Positions 45,347 through 54,513 of a stretch of DNA of 64,000 bases are shown here, in pieces; position 1 is the first letter of the stretch, and every line of letters starts with the position of its first letter. Below the pieces are notes generated by a model. It had not been told where the DNA came from and made no database searches. It saw only the letters and a program-made list of their open reading frames with translations. The stretch covers positions 496,001-560,000 of the forward strand of contig NZ_JAAMPJ010000002.1 in the NCBI RefSeq assembly GCF_011067745.1. The letters are read 5' to 3'. This DNA comes from Lentzea alba (GTDB lineage Bacteria; Actinomycetota; Actinomycetes; Mycobacteriales; Pseudonocardiaceae). The position numbers and the translations under genes are program-made.

Positions 45347-48163
45347 ATGAACCTGACGGCCGCATCACTCCTGGTCGGGGCGCTGCTGACACCATCGACG
45401 CCGACCGAGCCCGTAACCGTTTTCGTGGAGCTGACCTCGACAGCTGCCGTCGACACGAACTCTGTTACACAGGCCCGTTCAGCGCGCGACAGGACTTCGG
45501 AACAGGCTTCGCGCATCGTCTCCCGGTCGGGAGGCCGGGAAGTTGCGCGAACGGCCAACGCCGTGCCGGGCGTGGTTCTGTCGACCCCAAAGTCACGTGT
45601 GTCTGCTTTGTCCCGCATGCCTGAGGTACGCGCGGTACATCGGATGACGCCGGCGAAACCCACCCACGCTTCCAGCGTCCGGCTGACCCGGACGGCCGAC
45701 GTGTGGAAGTCCCTCGGGCGCTTCGGGGACGGCGTGCGGATCGGGGTGATCGACACCGGCGTCGACTACCGGCACGCGGACTTCGGCGGTGGTTCCTTCC
45801 CGAACGCCAAGGTCATCGGCGGCCACGACTTCGCGGGCGACGCCTACACCGGGAAGCCCGGTTCGCTGCCGGAACCCGATGGTGATCCGCTGGACTGCGA
45901 GGGCCACGGCACGCACGTCGCCGGGATCGCGGCCGGGTTCGGGGTGAACTCCGACGGTTCCACCTATCGCGGGTCCTACGACTCCGTCGACCTCGACGCG
46001 ATGACGATCGGGCCAGGAGCCGCTCCTCGTGCCCTGCTGTACGCGTTGAAGGTCTTCGGCTGCAAGGGCAGCACGAACCTGATCGCGAAAGCACTGGACT
46101 GGGCGCTCGACCCCAACGGCGACGGCGACTTCTCCGACCGGCTCGACGTGGTGAACCTGTCGCTGGGCACCGACTTCGCCGCGGCGGACGATCCCGACTC
46201 GCTGTTCGTGCGCAAGCTCGTGGAGCACGGCGTGGTCGTGGTCGCGGCGGCCGGCAACGGTGGCGACCTCTACGACGTGGCCGGGAACCCGGCCAACGCC
46301 CCCGAGGCGATCTCGGTGGCGAGCAGCCGGGACGAGTACCAGGTGCTGGACGGACTGGAGGCCGCGGGTCGTCAGTGGCCCGGGCAGTACAGCATCAACT
46401 ACGAGCAGCCGGTCGACCTCACCGCGCCCGTCACGCGACTTTCGTCCAACGTGGACGGTTGTCAACCGATCTCCGAGTCGCTGACCGGGAAGATCGTCTG
46501 GCTGGAGTGGGACGACAACGACGCCACCCGCGCCTGCGGTTCCGCGGCCCGCACGGACAACGCGTGGAAAGCGGGAGCGGCCGGGGTGCTGTTGCCGACC
46601 ACGTTGCCCGTGTTCGCGGCCAAGATCGCCGGGAATGCCCACATTCCGGCGTTTCAGCTGACCGCGGACGCCTCCCGGGCATTGCGGCCGGCGTTGGAGG
46701 CCGGAACGCTGACGGTGCACCTGAACTCGGCGTGGAAGGGCTCGCAGCCGACGTTCACGCCGTCGATCGGGGACACGCTCAGCACCTTCTCGTCGCGTTC
46801 CCGTTCGTCGATCTCGGTGTCGGCGCCGGGCGACATGATCAGCTCCGCCGAGGCCGGCACGGCTTCGCGAGGCGTGGCGCTGTCCGGGACGTCGATGGCG
46901 TCACCGCACGTGGCAGGAATCGCCGCCCTGCTGCGCGAGAAGCATCCGAAGTGGACGGTGGCGGAGATCAAGGCCGCGCTGATGAACACGGCGTCCGGCG
47001 TCGTGCGGTCCGATTCGGGCCTGCGGGAAGCCCCGATGCGAGTCGGCGCCGGCCGGGTGGACGCGCTCGCCGCGTTGTCCACCGACGTGGTGGCGTTGGG
47101 CGACGCGTCGTTCGGCACGGTCGAGGTGAGTGCCCCGCTGCTGGCCAGTCGAACGGTCCGCTTGATGAACAAGGGCACGGAGACCGTCCGGCTGAAGGCG
47201 CACTACGAACCGATCACCGCGGTGCCAGGCGCGTCATTCCAGGTGACCGCGCCGTACGTGGTGCTGCCCGCGGGCGGGTCGGCGTCGGTGACCGTGAGGC
47301 TGCGGATCGCGAACCCGGCCGCGTTGCGCAAGTCCCCCGACCCGACCATCTCGCTGGAGGACGGACGGCAGTTCCTGGCGGAGGCGTCCGGCCTGCTCCT
47401 GTTCACCGGCGACCGCTCGCTGCGGGTGCCCGTCTACGCGGCGCCGAAGCCGGTGTCGCGGCTGACCGCGACCGCCGGCCGAGTCACCGGCCACGGCCTC
47501 GACCAGCAGGACTACCAGGCCCGCATGACCGTGCTGCAGCTCGGCGCGCACTCCGGCCGCCTGCCGGACTGCGGCCCCGACCGGCAGGACGACTGCGCGG
47601 TGAACCGCACGGCCCGCGGCGGCGACCTGCGCTACGTGGGCGCGACGGCGACCACCGACCTGCTGGCGTTCGGCGTCGCGACATGGAACACCTGGGCGAA
47701 CCTGGGCACCACCACTCAGCCCGAGGTGCGGTTCTCGGTGGGTGGCAAGGACTTCGTGACGAAGGCGGTCAAGCAGACCGACGCCGACGACAACGTGACC
47801 GCCGACATCTGGTTCGCGCGGACCGTCGTCGCCGGCACGGACGAGGTCGTGGACGAGCAACCGCTGAACGGGTTCGACGGCTCGGTCGACACCAACGTGT
47901 TCGACAGCGATGTCGTGGTGCTGCCGGTGTCGCGGTCTCTGTTGCCGTCCGGCCCAGTGACCTACACCGTCGGCATGCGCAGCGGCTACACCCCTCCAGG
48001 GGACTCCGACGGGTTCGTCGACCTGGCCCCGCAGGCCGTCTTCAACTACGAGGTGACCGTCCCGTCACTGTCCACTGTGGTCCATCCGGGTGATCAAGTT
48101 CCGGCTGGGTCGTTGGTGCTGTTCCACCACAACGCAACGGGTAACCGGGCGCTCGTTCGGTGA
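45347..48163 (+). CDS. Secreted subtilisin-family serine protease with PA domain
   Basis: A large 938-aa S8 protease. A short signal peptide is followed by an inhibitor-I9-like propeptide (about residues 25-110). The catalytic domain has Asp136 (GVIDTGVDY), His187 (GHGTHVAG) and Ser516 (LSGTSMASPH). Between His and Ser lies a protease-associated (PA) insertion (about 360-460, GKIVWLEWDDNDATRAC...GAAGVLLPTT). The C-terminal 370 residues are beta-rich, with an Fn3-like part (RLMNKGTETVRLKAHYEP) and an uncharacterised end. ATG at 45347 follows AAGAGGGG. Probably extracellular protein degradation; substrate unknown. Confidence 0.9.
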   Translation: MNLTAASLLVGALLTPSTPTEPVTVFVELTSTAAVDTNSVTQARSARDRTSEQASRIVSRSGGREVARTANAVPGVVLSTPKSRVSALSRMPEVRAVHRMTPAKPTHASSVRLTRTADVWKSLGRFGDGVRIGVIDTGVDYRHADFGGGSFPNAKVIGGHDFAGDAYTGKPGSLPEPDGDPLDCEGHGTHVAGIAAGFGVNSDGSTYRGSYDSVDLDAMTIGPGAAPRALLYALKVFGCKGSTNLIAKALDWALDPNGDGDFSDRLDVVNLSLGTDFAAADDPDSLFVRKLVEHGVVVVAAAGNGGDLYDVAGNPANAPEAISVASSRDEYQVLDGLEAAGRQWPGQYSINYEQPVDLTAPVTRLSSNVDGCQPISESLTGKIVWLEWDDNDATRACGSAARTDNAWKAGAAGVLLPTTLPVFAAKIAGNAHIPAFQLTADASRALRPALEAGTLTVHLNSAWKGSQPTFTPSIGDTLSTFSSRSRSSISVSAPGDMISSAEAGTASRGVALSGTSMASPHVAGIAALLREKHPKWTVAEIKAALMNTASGVVRSDSGLREAPMRVGAGRVDALAALSTDVVALGDASFGTVEVSAPLLASRTVRLMNKGTETVRLKAHYEPITAVPGASFQVTAPYVVLPAGGSASVTVRLRIANPAALRKSPDPTISLEDGRQFLAEASGLLLFTGDRSLRVPVYAAPKPVSRLTATAGRVTGHGLDQQDYQARMTVLQLGAHSGRLPDCGPDRQDDCAVNRTARGGDLRYVGATATTDLLAFGVATWNTWANLGTTTQPEVRFSVGGKDFVTKAVKQTDADDNVTADIWFARTVVAGTDEVVDEQPLNGFDGSVDTNVFDSDVVVLPVSRSLLPSGPVTYTVGMRSGYTPPGDSDGFVDLAPQAVFNYEVTVPSLSTVVHPGDQVPAGSLVLFHHNATGNRALVR

Positions 48164-48214
48164 CACCCGGTTGGCCGTGCCCTCGCTGACCTGCTCTCGG
48201 CATACTCGGTTCCC

Positions 48215-49132
48215 ATGGATCTGGTGGTCGGACTCGACGCGGGTGGCACGTCCACGAGGGCTGTGGTCCTCGATCTCGACGGCGCCCGCCTGGGCCAGGG
48301 CCTGGCGGGCGGCGCGAACCCGAACTCGCACCCGCCGTCGGTGGCCGCCGCCCACATCGGCGAAGCGCTCGCGGAAGCGTTGGACGGTCTGGATTCCCGC
48401 AAGGTCCGCAGCGGCGTCCTGGGCATGGCGGGCGCCTCGAAGATGGCCGACCCCGCCGTGTCCGCGCTCTTCCAGGAAGCCTGGAAACGGGCGGGCCTGG
48501 ACTGCCCGATGCGCGTGGTCACCGACTGCGAGGCCGCCTTCGCCACCGGCACCTCGTCCCCCGACGGCACGGTCCTGGTGGCAGGCACCGGTTCCATCGC
48601 CGGGCGTGTGGTGGGCCACCGCATGGTCGCCCAGTCCGGCGGCTACGGCTGGCTGATCGGCGACGACGGCTCGGCCTTCTGGCTCGGCCGCGAGGCCGTC
48701 CGGGCGACGCTTCGACTGCTGGACCTCGACGCCCCGCTGGAAGGCCTGGCCACCGCCGTCCTGACCGCCGCCGGTGCCCGCAACCGCGGCCAGCTGATCA
48801 ACGCCGTCAACGACCGGCCCCCGATCGCCCTGGCGCAGTTCGCCCCGCTGGTCAGCTCGGCCTACCACCACGGCGATCCCGAGGCGTTGACGATCGTGGC
48901 GTCGGCCGCCCGCCTGCTGGCCAACACGGCCTCGACCGTCCGCGAGCCGTCGGACACCTCACCGATCGTGCTGGTCGGCTCGCTGATCAAGACCCCGGTC
49001 GGCACCCACCTCAAGCAGGAGCTGCTCACCCGCTGCAACGCCCAGGTGGTCATGGCGACCGAGGGTGCGGCAGGCGCGGCCTGGCTCGCGGCCGTCGACG
49101 TGCTCGGTCCCACCGCGCCACGGCCCGCTTAG
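48215..49132 (+). CDS. N-acetylglucosamine kinase-like (BadF/BadG ATPase family)
   Basis: A 305-aa ASKHA-fold kinase. Phosphate-1 motif VVGLDAGGTSTRAVVLD, phosphate-2 VLVAGTGSIAGRV, and GGYGWLIGDDGSAFWLGREAVRA match eukaryotic-type GlcNAc kinases. It would supply GlcNAc-6-phosphate to NagA and the deaminase at 29631, although it lies 15 kb away and has no visible dre operator. Glucosamine is another possible substrate. It follows the subtilase by 51 bp. Confidence 0.85.
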   Translation: MDLVVGLDAGGTSTRAVVLDLDGARLGQGLAGGANPNSHPPSVAAAHIGEALAEALDGLDSRKVRSGVLGMAGASKMADPAVSALFQEAWKRAGLDCPMRVVTDCEAAFATGTSSPDGTVLVAGTGSIAGRVVGHRMVAQSGGYGWLIGDDGSAFWLGREAVRATLRLLDLDAPLEGLATAVLTAAGARNRGQLINAVNDRPPIALAQFAPLVSSAYHHGDPEALTIVASAARLLANTASTVREPSDTSPIVLVGSLIKTPVGTHLKQELLTRCNAQVVMATEGAAGAAWLAAVDVLGPTAPRPA

Positions 49133-49360
49133 CGGGTTCGCCGTCCCGCCCGTCCAATCGAATTACTGATCACCGCAGATCCGCATTCGCGACGAGTGTG
49201 CGTTCGCAGCTCCGGCCGACCTTTTGCCGGAAACCTTCCCGTTACATCTTGACGCGCCCAATGTTATCGATCACAGTCCTCATGGCACATTGAGAACGGC
49301 CGCACAGTCGGCTATCCACCACCCAAGCAACATATTCCTGCCCAAATACTCGTCAGTAAA

Positions 49361-49374
49361 TGTTAGCGCTAACA
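49361..49374 (+). promoter_or_regulatory. LacI-type operator before the GH62 gene
   Basis: TGTTAGCGCTAACA is a perfect 14-bp palindrome with the central CG typical of LacI-family regulators, 51 bp before the arabinofuranosidase start. The rest of the 293-bp gap from 49133 to 49425 is AT-richer than its surroundings and contains no gene. No lacI-type gene is in the window. Confidence 0.75.
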
Positions 49375-49425
49375 ATGCCCTTGCGTCTCATTTCGACGTC
49401 CCCAGACAATGAAAGGAAAGGTGCT

Positions 49426-50907
49426 ATGTCGGTTGGGTTTGCGCGCACCGCGACGTGGCGTCGCCGATTGCGGTCGGGATTGGCCGCCGCGGCAGCCGTG
49501 GCATTCACCGGCGGGCTGCTCGCGGTGGTTCCCACCTCCGCGTCGGCTGCCACGGTGGACACCACCGCCTGGTACGTGCTGGTGAACCGCAGCAGCGGCA
49601 AGGCTCTCGACGTCAACGGCGCGTCAACCGCCGACGGCGCCGCCCTCATCCAGTGGACCCGGACGAACGCCAACAACCAGCAGTTCCAGTTCGTGGACGC
49701 CGGCGGCGGCTACTACCGGCTGCGCGCGCGGCATTCGGGCAAGGTCGCCGACGTGCGAGGCGCCTCGACGGCGGACGGCGCCGCCGTGGTGCAGTGGGCC
49801 GACAGCGGCGGCACGAACCAGCAGTTCCGCCTCGCCGACTCCGACAGCGGGTACGTCCGGCTGGTCAACCGCAACAGCGGCAAGGTGGTCGAGGTGCAGG
49901 GCGCCTCAGCCGCCGACGGCGCCGCCGTGGTGCAGTGGAGCGACTGGAACGGCAGCAACCAGCAGTGGCAACTCGTCCGGGTCGGTGGCGGCAGCGGCAC
50001 CTGCACGCTGCCGTCGACGTACCGCTGGACGTCGACGGGCCCGCTGGCCAACCCGAAGTCGGGGTGGGTGTCGCTCAAGGACTTCTCCGCCGTCGTCCAC
50101 AACGGCAAGAACCTCGTCTACGCCACGACGCACGACACCGGAAAGAACTGGGAGTCGACGAGCTTCAGCCCGTTCACGAACTGGTCCGACATGGCGGCGG
50201 CCACCCAGACCAAGTTGCCCTTCAACGCCGTCGCGCCGACGCTGCTCTACTTCGCCCCGAAGAACATCTGGGTGCTCGCCTACCAGTGGGGCTGGCCGGA
50301 CACCTTCTCCTACCGCACCTCGAGCGACCCCACCAACCCCAACGGCTGGTCCGCGCAGCAGACGCTGTTCACCGGCACCCTCCCCACCGGGGCGCCCATC
50401 GACCAGACCCTCATCGCCGACGGCACGAACATGTACATGTTCTTCGCCGACGACCTCGGCAACATCTACCGCGCCAGCATGCCCCTCGGGAACTTCCCCG
50501 GCAGCTTCGGCTCGTCGTACACGAAGATCATGAGCGACACGAAGGAGAACCTGTTCGAGGCGGTCGAGGTCTACAAGGTCAAGGACCAGAACCAGTACCT
50601 GATGATCGTCGAGGCGATGGGCGCGAACGGGCGCTACTTCCGCTCGTTCACCGCGACCAGCCTGGGCGGCTCGTGGACCCCGCAGGCCGCCACCGAGAGC
50701 AACCCGTTCGCCGGCAAGGCCAACAGCGGTGCCACCTGGACCAACGACATCAGCCACGGTGACCTGGTCCGCACCAACCCCGACCAGACCAAGACCATCG
50801 ACCCGTGCAACCTGCAGTTGCTCTACCAGGGTCGCGACCCCGGCTCCGACGGCATGGACTACGGCCTCCTGCCGTATCGGCCGGGCGTGCTGACGCTGCA
50901 GCGCTAG
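49426..50907 (+). CDS. Secreted GH62 alpha-L-arabinofuranosidase with ricin-type CBM13
   Basis: A 493-aa secreted enzyme. A long twin-arginine-like signal ([25 protein letters not shown], cleavage near ASA-AT) is followed by a ricin beta-trefoil module with three repeats carrying QxW-like motifs ([45 protein letters not shown]). A GH62 five-blade propeller follows from about residue 198 ([16 protein letters not shown]). Likely catalytic residues are Asp219 (KDFSAVV), Asp326 (PIDQTL) and Glu378 (LFEAVEV). It removes arabinose side chains from xylan or arabinan. ATG follows GGAAAGG. It is a single gene with its own operator and terminator. Confidence 0.9.
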   Translation: MSVGFARTATWRRRLRSGLAAAAAVAFTGGLLAVVPTSASAATVDTTAWYVLVNRSSGKALDVNGASTADGAALIQWTRTNANNQQFQFVDAGGGYYRLRARHSGKVADVRGASTADGAAVVQWADSGGTNQQFRLADSDSGYVRLVNRNSGKVVEVQGASAADGAAVVQWSDWNGSNQQWQLVRVGGGSGTCTLPSTYRWTSTGPLANPKSGWVSLKDFSAVVHNGKNLVYATTHDTGKNWESTSFSPFTNWSDMAAATQTKLPFNAVAPTLLYFAPKNIWVLAYQWGWPDTFSYRTSSDPTNPNGWSAQQTLFTGTLPTGAPIDQTLIADGTNMYMFFADDLGNIYRASMPLGNFPGSFGSSYTKIMSDTKENLFEAVEVYKVKDQNQYLMIVEAMGANGRYFRSFTATSLGGSWTPQAATESNPFAGKANSGATWTNDISHGDLVRTNPDQTKTIDPCNLQLLYQGRDPGSDGMDYGLLPYRPGVLTLQR

Positions 50908-50928
50908 CCGAACGAGAGAAGGTCAGCT

Positions 50929-50969
50929 CACACCCGTGTTCGCCGCCTCGGCAGGCGATCACGGGTGTG
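50929..50969 (+). terminator. Terminator after the GH62 gene
   Basis: Perfect 10-bp arms CACACCCGTG (50929-50938) and CACGGGTGTG (50960-50969), with a second small hairpin inside the loop, followed by a T-rich stretch (CTGCGTTTGGTTGTT). Confidence 0.75.
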
Positions 50970-51081
50970 CTGCGTTTGGTTGTTCCGGCATCTGTGGATG
51001 CGGACGATCTGCAACGGTCCTGGAGCGCCGCGCCCCGCGTAACCCGTTTCCCGGCAACGTCGCTTCCTATAACGTCCGCAC

Positions 51082-52170
51082 GTGGAGTTGTTCGCACGCC
51101 GGACAGCGGCGCTGACCCTGATAGCGCTGCAAGCCGTTGTGCACCTGTGGCTGCCGTCCCACCCCGCGATCACGCTCACCAGTGCGGCTGTCTGGTCCAT
51201 TGTGGCCGGTGGCCTGTGGTGGCACTGGAACCGCCTGACGATGTGGCCGATCTGGTCGCGCTGGGCAGCTGTGCCGGGGTTGTGCTGGATGCTCTTCACC
51301 TCGCCACTGGCCGTCGTGGCACTGGTGGCGGCGGGCTGGGCGGTGAGCGAGGCGGTCCGCCTGGTCACGACCAGGCCCGTCACGGCCGCCTTGATCGCCT
51401 CGTCCTGGGAGATCCCGTTTCCGTTGCGCGGGTTGACGTTGCGGCTGTGCGTCCGCGCGGACCGGCTCGTGCTGGACAGCCTGGCGTCCCGGCTCACCCG
51501 TTCTTGGGGCGTCGTCGCCGTGCCGTGGTCGGCGCTGCGCTCGATCGAGCTGATCGAGGTCGAGCAGGACACGGTGTGCGAGGTGCTGCTGTACTCCGGC
51601 GGGCACCGGGCGGACGCGCGCGAGTTCGACGTGTTGCGAGGCCCTGCCCTGCGCATCACCGGAACCGCACGGGAACTGCTGATCCCGGTGACGCGTGAGG
51701 TCGGCGAACTGGTGCTGGCCGCCGTCGCGGCACGGTCCGCCGGCGTCGAAGTAGACGAGGTGCCGCTCACCGAGGTGCGGTGGGCGCTCCAGGAACCCAG
51801 CCCGGCCCCCAGCCTGTCCCCGGAGCGCCTGTTCGGCGGCGCGGTGATCCTCCTCATCCCGCTGTTCGTGCTGGTGATGAGGGTGGTGTCGCAGCTGACC
51901 CGCGACCTGGATCTGCAGCGCGCGCTCGGCGTGACCTCGCCGTTGACGAACGACGACGCGGTGCGCCTCGTCGTGATCAGCATCTTCGCGATCGTGTTCG
52001 TGCAGCTGCTGGAACGGTCGGTGCTCAGAGACGCCCTGGACATGATGGGTCACCGCGCCTTCGTCGAGGCGTTCCCCGAGCCTCCACCGGCCGAGCCGGA
52101 CACCGAACCGGAGGTCGACGACGCGCCGGTGTCGTCCAGGAAGCGGAAACGGCGGCGGAAGAAGCGCTGA
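51082..52170 (+). CDS. Membrane protein of unknown function
   Basis: A 362-aa protein. Four hydrophobic helices lie in the first 100 residues. A soluble domain of about 130 residues follows (WEIPFPLRGLTLRLCVRADRLVLDSL...), PH-domain-like in strand pattern. Two further helices lie at about 252-272 and 292-312. The tail is acidic, then strongly basic (SSRKRKRRRKKR). No family is recognised. TATAAC (51068-51073) ends 8 nt before the GTG, so a leaderless transcript is likely. Confidence 0.7.
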   Translation: MELFARRTAALTLIALQAVVHLWLPSHPAITLTSAAVWSIVAGGLWWHWNRLTMWPIWSRWAAVPGLCWMLFTSPLAVVALVAAGWAVSEAVRLVTTRPVTAALIASSWEIPFPLRGLTLRLCVRADRLVLDSLASRLTRSWGVVAVPWSALRSIELIEVEQDTVCEVLLYSGGHRADAREFDVLRGPALRITGTARELLIPVTREVGELVLAAVAARSAGVEVDEVPLTEVRWALQEPSPAPSLSPERLFGGAVILLIPLFVLVMRVVSQLTRDLDLQRALGVTSPLTNDDAVRLVVISIFAIVFVQLLERSVLRDALDMMGHRAFVEAFPEPPPAEPDTEPEVDDAPVSSRKRKRRRKKR

Positions 52171-52267
52171 AAGACACCCTGCCGGGCAAGGTTGTTGCGC
52201 TGGAGATCACAGCGGAGAGCACAGGGTTCGTCACGTTGTGCCACCGCCGATGTGTCAGAGTGCAGCG

Positions 52268-52537
52268 GTGATCCACATCGTCGCGGCCGGCCCCGACCCG
52301 TTCGAGCTCCTCGGCAGCCTGGTCGGGTTCGCCATCATCCCGATCATCGTCATCGCGGTGGTCGTGTCGTCTCGCAACAGCCGGAAGAACCGCGAGCGGC
52401 AGCAACAGCAGTACTGGGCTCAGCAGCAGTACTACGCGCAGCAGCAGCAGTACGGACAACAGCCGTACGGACAGCCGCAGCAGTTCCAGCAGCCTTACCC
52501 GCCGCAGCAGCAGTACCCGTACCCGCCGCAGCACTGA
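52268..52537 (+). CDS. Small Q/Y/P-rich membrane protein (paralogue 1)
   Basis: An 89-aa protein starting at GTG (VIHIVAAGPDP). One transmembrane helix (LVGFAIIPIIVIAVVV, about 20-38) is followed by a basic turn (SRNSRKNRERQQQQ). The tail is nearly all Gln, Tyr, Pro and Gly (YWAQQQYYAQQQQYGQQPYG...), a low-complexity cytoplasmic segment. A clear paralogue lies at 55568. Function unknown; such tails can drive self-association or partner binding. Confidence 0.65.
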   Translation: MIHIVAAGPDPFELLGSLVGFAIIPIIVIAVVVSSRNSRKNRERQQQQYWAQQQYYAQQQQYGQQPYGQPQQFQQPYPPQQQYPYPPQH

Positions 52538-52564
52538 CCTGATCGGCGATGAGGCGCGGCCTTG

Positions 52565-52846
52565 TCACTCCCCAGGCGCGGTTGCGGGCAGTCCGAGAGA
52601 GACAACGGCCGCAGTGACGCGAACGGCGGCATTGATGTCCACCCGACAAAGCCGGGCGAGTACGCCGGCGACAGCCCTCAGCACACCTGGTGAGCTGCGC
52701 CGCAGAGCACGAGGCAACTCCGCCTCGATCAACGCGGACGACACAAGCGACTGATCCGCGGCGTTGTTCAGCCACTCGACGAGCGTCGCGGTCTCTCACT
52801 CCTCACCGACCAGTTTCACGACCGCCGCCGTGTCGAGGTAGATCAC
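52565..52846 (-). pseudogene. Broken VapC-type PIN toxin gene
   Basis: Reading from GTG at 52846 gives VIYLDTAAVVKLVGEE, then an in-frame TGA (52796-52798, codon 17), then ETATLVEWLNNAADQSLVSSALIEAELPRALRRSS... to a stop at 52565. The start and the SSALIEAELPRAL helix are those of PIN-domain VapC toxins (Asp5 and the glutamate are kept). The usual LDAIH segment with the remaining acidic residues is missing after about residue 80. One nonsense change plus C-terminal loss mark a dead toxin. Its GTG overlaps the stop of the antitoxin remnant, as in intact vapBC pairs. Confidence 0.8.
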
Positions 52847-53145
52847 CAGCGTTCGTCGTCGCGCATGCCCGAGACCAGCTCACCCGCATCCGCTCCCGGC
52901 TCCGCCTCGGCACACGGCATCGGGGTCGGACCCGCGATCGTCGGCGACGTGACCACACCCGTAGCGATCAGGTCGTCGAGTTCACTTTCGATCACCGGCA
53001 CGATGCGCGCGATCGGCTTACCCCGATTGGTGATCTGCTCCACAACACCATCGTCCTGCATTTCGTACTACAACAGCTCGACACTTCGCGTGGACCACCC
53101 GCTCGATCAGGTGAACAGCTCTGTCTTGCGCACCTTGAGCGCCAT
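52843..53145 (-). pseudogene. Broken VapB/Phd-type antitoxin gene
   Basis: From ATG at 53145 the frame reads MALKVRKTELFT and stops. The other frame continues with HLIERVVHAKCRAVVV, and the first frame resumes with EMQDDGVVEQITNRGKPIARIVPV and runs to RDDERW at 52843. Start, VTNRGKPIARIVPV-type core and C-terminal DDERW are all family features of Phd/YefM antitoxins. Two compensating single-base frameshifts near 53110 and 53068 explain the break. A truncated 72-aa protein from ATG 53061 could still be made but lacks the DNA-binding start. Confidence 0.75.
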
Positions 53146-53206
53146 GCGGGCGAACGTACCAACGGGGACCGACAGTCCTGTCCGCGCGGCGGAGTAGGTT
53201 CGCCGG

Positions 53207-54424
53207 ATGGACGATGAGCTCCTCCTCGTACCGGATCCGGCAGAACTCGGCCTGCCGGACGAACTGCCGCCGATCCGGATCCCCGACCTCGCCACGCTGG
53301 CACAGCACGCGCGCGCCAGCGCGTTGGTCGCCAAGGCGCAGCAGGCAGCGGCGTGGTTCGACGGTCGCGAAGTGCAGGTCGACGAGTACCAGCTCAGCGA
53401 CGCCGACGTCGCTGCCGCGAGCACCGAACTGGGTTGGGCCGGCCGCGAGTTCCTGTTCCTGGTCGAACTCGCGGAGGAACTCGGGTTCGTCGAGACGACG
53501 GAGACCGATCTGAAGCCGGTCGAAGTTGTCGCCGACGAGCCCGAGGAGGAGGCGGTCGAGACATGGGATCGCGCGCTCGAGTTCGTCCTGGTCGAGTCGG
53601 TCTGGTGGGACGGCGAACTCGAAGCCGGAGTTGATCCCGATCTCAGCGCGGCCGGGCCCGCCATGATGTTCGGCCTGTTCCTCGCGGCTGGCAGCGGCAT
53701 TCCGCGCAAGGAGCTGCCTGAGCTCGTCCGGTCCGGGTTGACGGACGAGGATGCTCTCGCGGTCCACGACCCCGTGCCGGCGCTGCTGGATCGGCTGCGC
53801 GACCTGGGTGCGGTGGAGATCGACGACGACACCGTCAGGCTGACGTCACTCGCGTTGTGGGCGATGCGCGAACGCTATGTAGCGCTGGGCATCGACATCG
53901 CCGTGTTGCGGCCGGCCGAGCAGATGACGGCGGAGGATCTTCTCGCCGCGGGACCGTCGCTCACCGAAGAGGAACTCGACACCGAGTCCAGGGCCTGGTT
54001 CGCGTTGCGCAGTCCGGAGCAGGCGGGCGAGGAGCTCCTCGGCGCAACGGCGACGGGCGATGCCGTCGAGAGGATGTTCGCGGTCCACCTGATCAAGTCG
54101 AACGACCTCGGCACCGAACGGCTGTGGCGGTCGGCGCTGGACATGCCGGAGATGCGCCCGTACGCCAAGGTCGAGTTGCCCGACGAGGAACCGGACGTCG
54201 CCGAGATGGCGTGGCTCCTCACCGACGTGCTGGCCGCGACGGGCGAAGTCGAGGAGTCGTTCTCCTCAGCGGTGCCTGCCGGGCGCGAGCAGGAGATCTT
54301 CGACGCGATGTGGCGCCTTCCCCATCCGGACGTGCAGGACGTGCTCACCATGATCGGCGAGGAGCACCCCGACAAGAAGATCGCGAAAGCGGCGCGGAAA
54401 GCGGCCTTCAAAGCAAGATCGTGA
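53207..54424 (+). CDS. Acidic hypothetical protein
   Basis: A 405-aa soluble, strongly acidic protein rich in Glu, Asp, Ala and Leu. The region to about residue 90 is helical (DLATLAQHARASALVAKAQQAAAWF). The middle part (about 160-230) has a winged-helix look (LLDRLRDLGAVEIDDDTVRLTSLALWAMRERYVALG), and the end is helical and basic (KKIAKAARKAAFKARS). It recalls plasmid-type actinobacterial proteins of unknown role, but no family name is assigned. TAGGTT ends 6 nt before the ATG (53195-53200), so a leaderless start is likely. Confidence 0.72.
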   Translation: MDDELLLVPDPAELGLPDELPPIRIPDLATLAQHARASALVAKAQQAAAWFDGREVQVDEYQLSDADVAAASTELGWAGREFLFLVELAEELGFVETTETDLKPVEVVADEPEEEAVETWDRALEFVLVESVWWDGELEAGVDPDLSAAGPAMMFGLFLAAGSGIPRKELPELVRSGLTDEDALAVHDPVPALLDRLRDLGAVEIDDDTVRLTSLALWAMRERYVALGIDIAVLRPAEQMTAEDLLAAGPSLTEEELDTESRAWFALRSPEQAGEELLGATATGDAVERMFAVHLIKSNDLGTERLWRSALDMPEMRPYAKVELPDEEPDVAEMAWLLTDVLAATGEVEESFSSAVPAGREQEIFDAMWRLPHPDVQDVLTMIGEEHPDKKIAKAARKAAFKARS

Positions 54425-54513
54425 AACATGGAGCCGCTCCATGCCTCCCACCTTCAGGCAGATTTGGCCGGAAACGATGGAGCGGAAGGCCCTACCAGGC
54501 CTAGTTTCCCGAC

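Noticed and set aside
52690..53217. Plus-strand frame of 175 residues over the VapBC remnants
   Set aside because: It is a chance frame; the minus strand gives recognisable PIN and Phd-type segments joined by a GTGA overlap.
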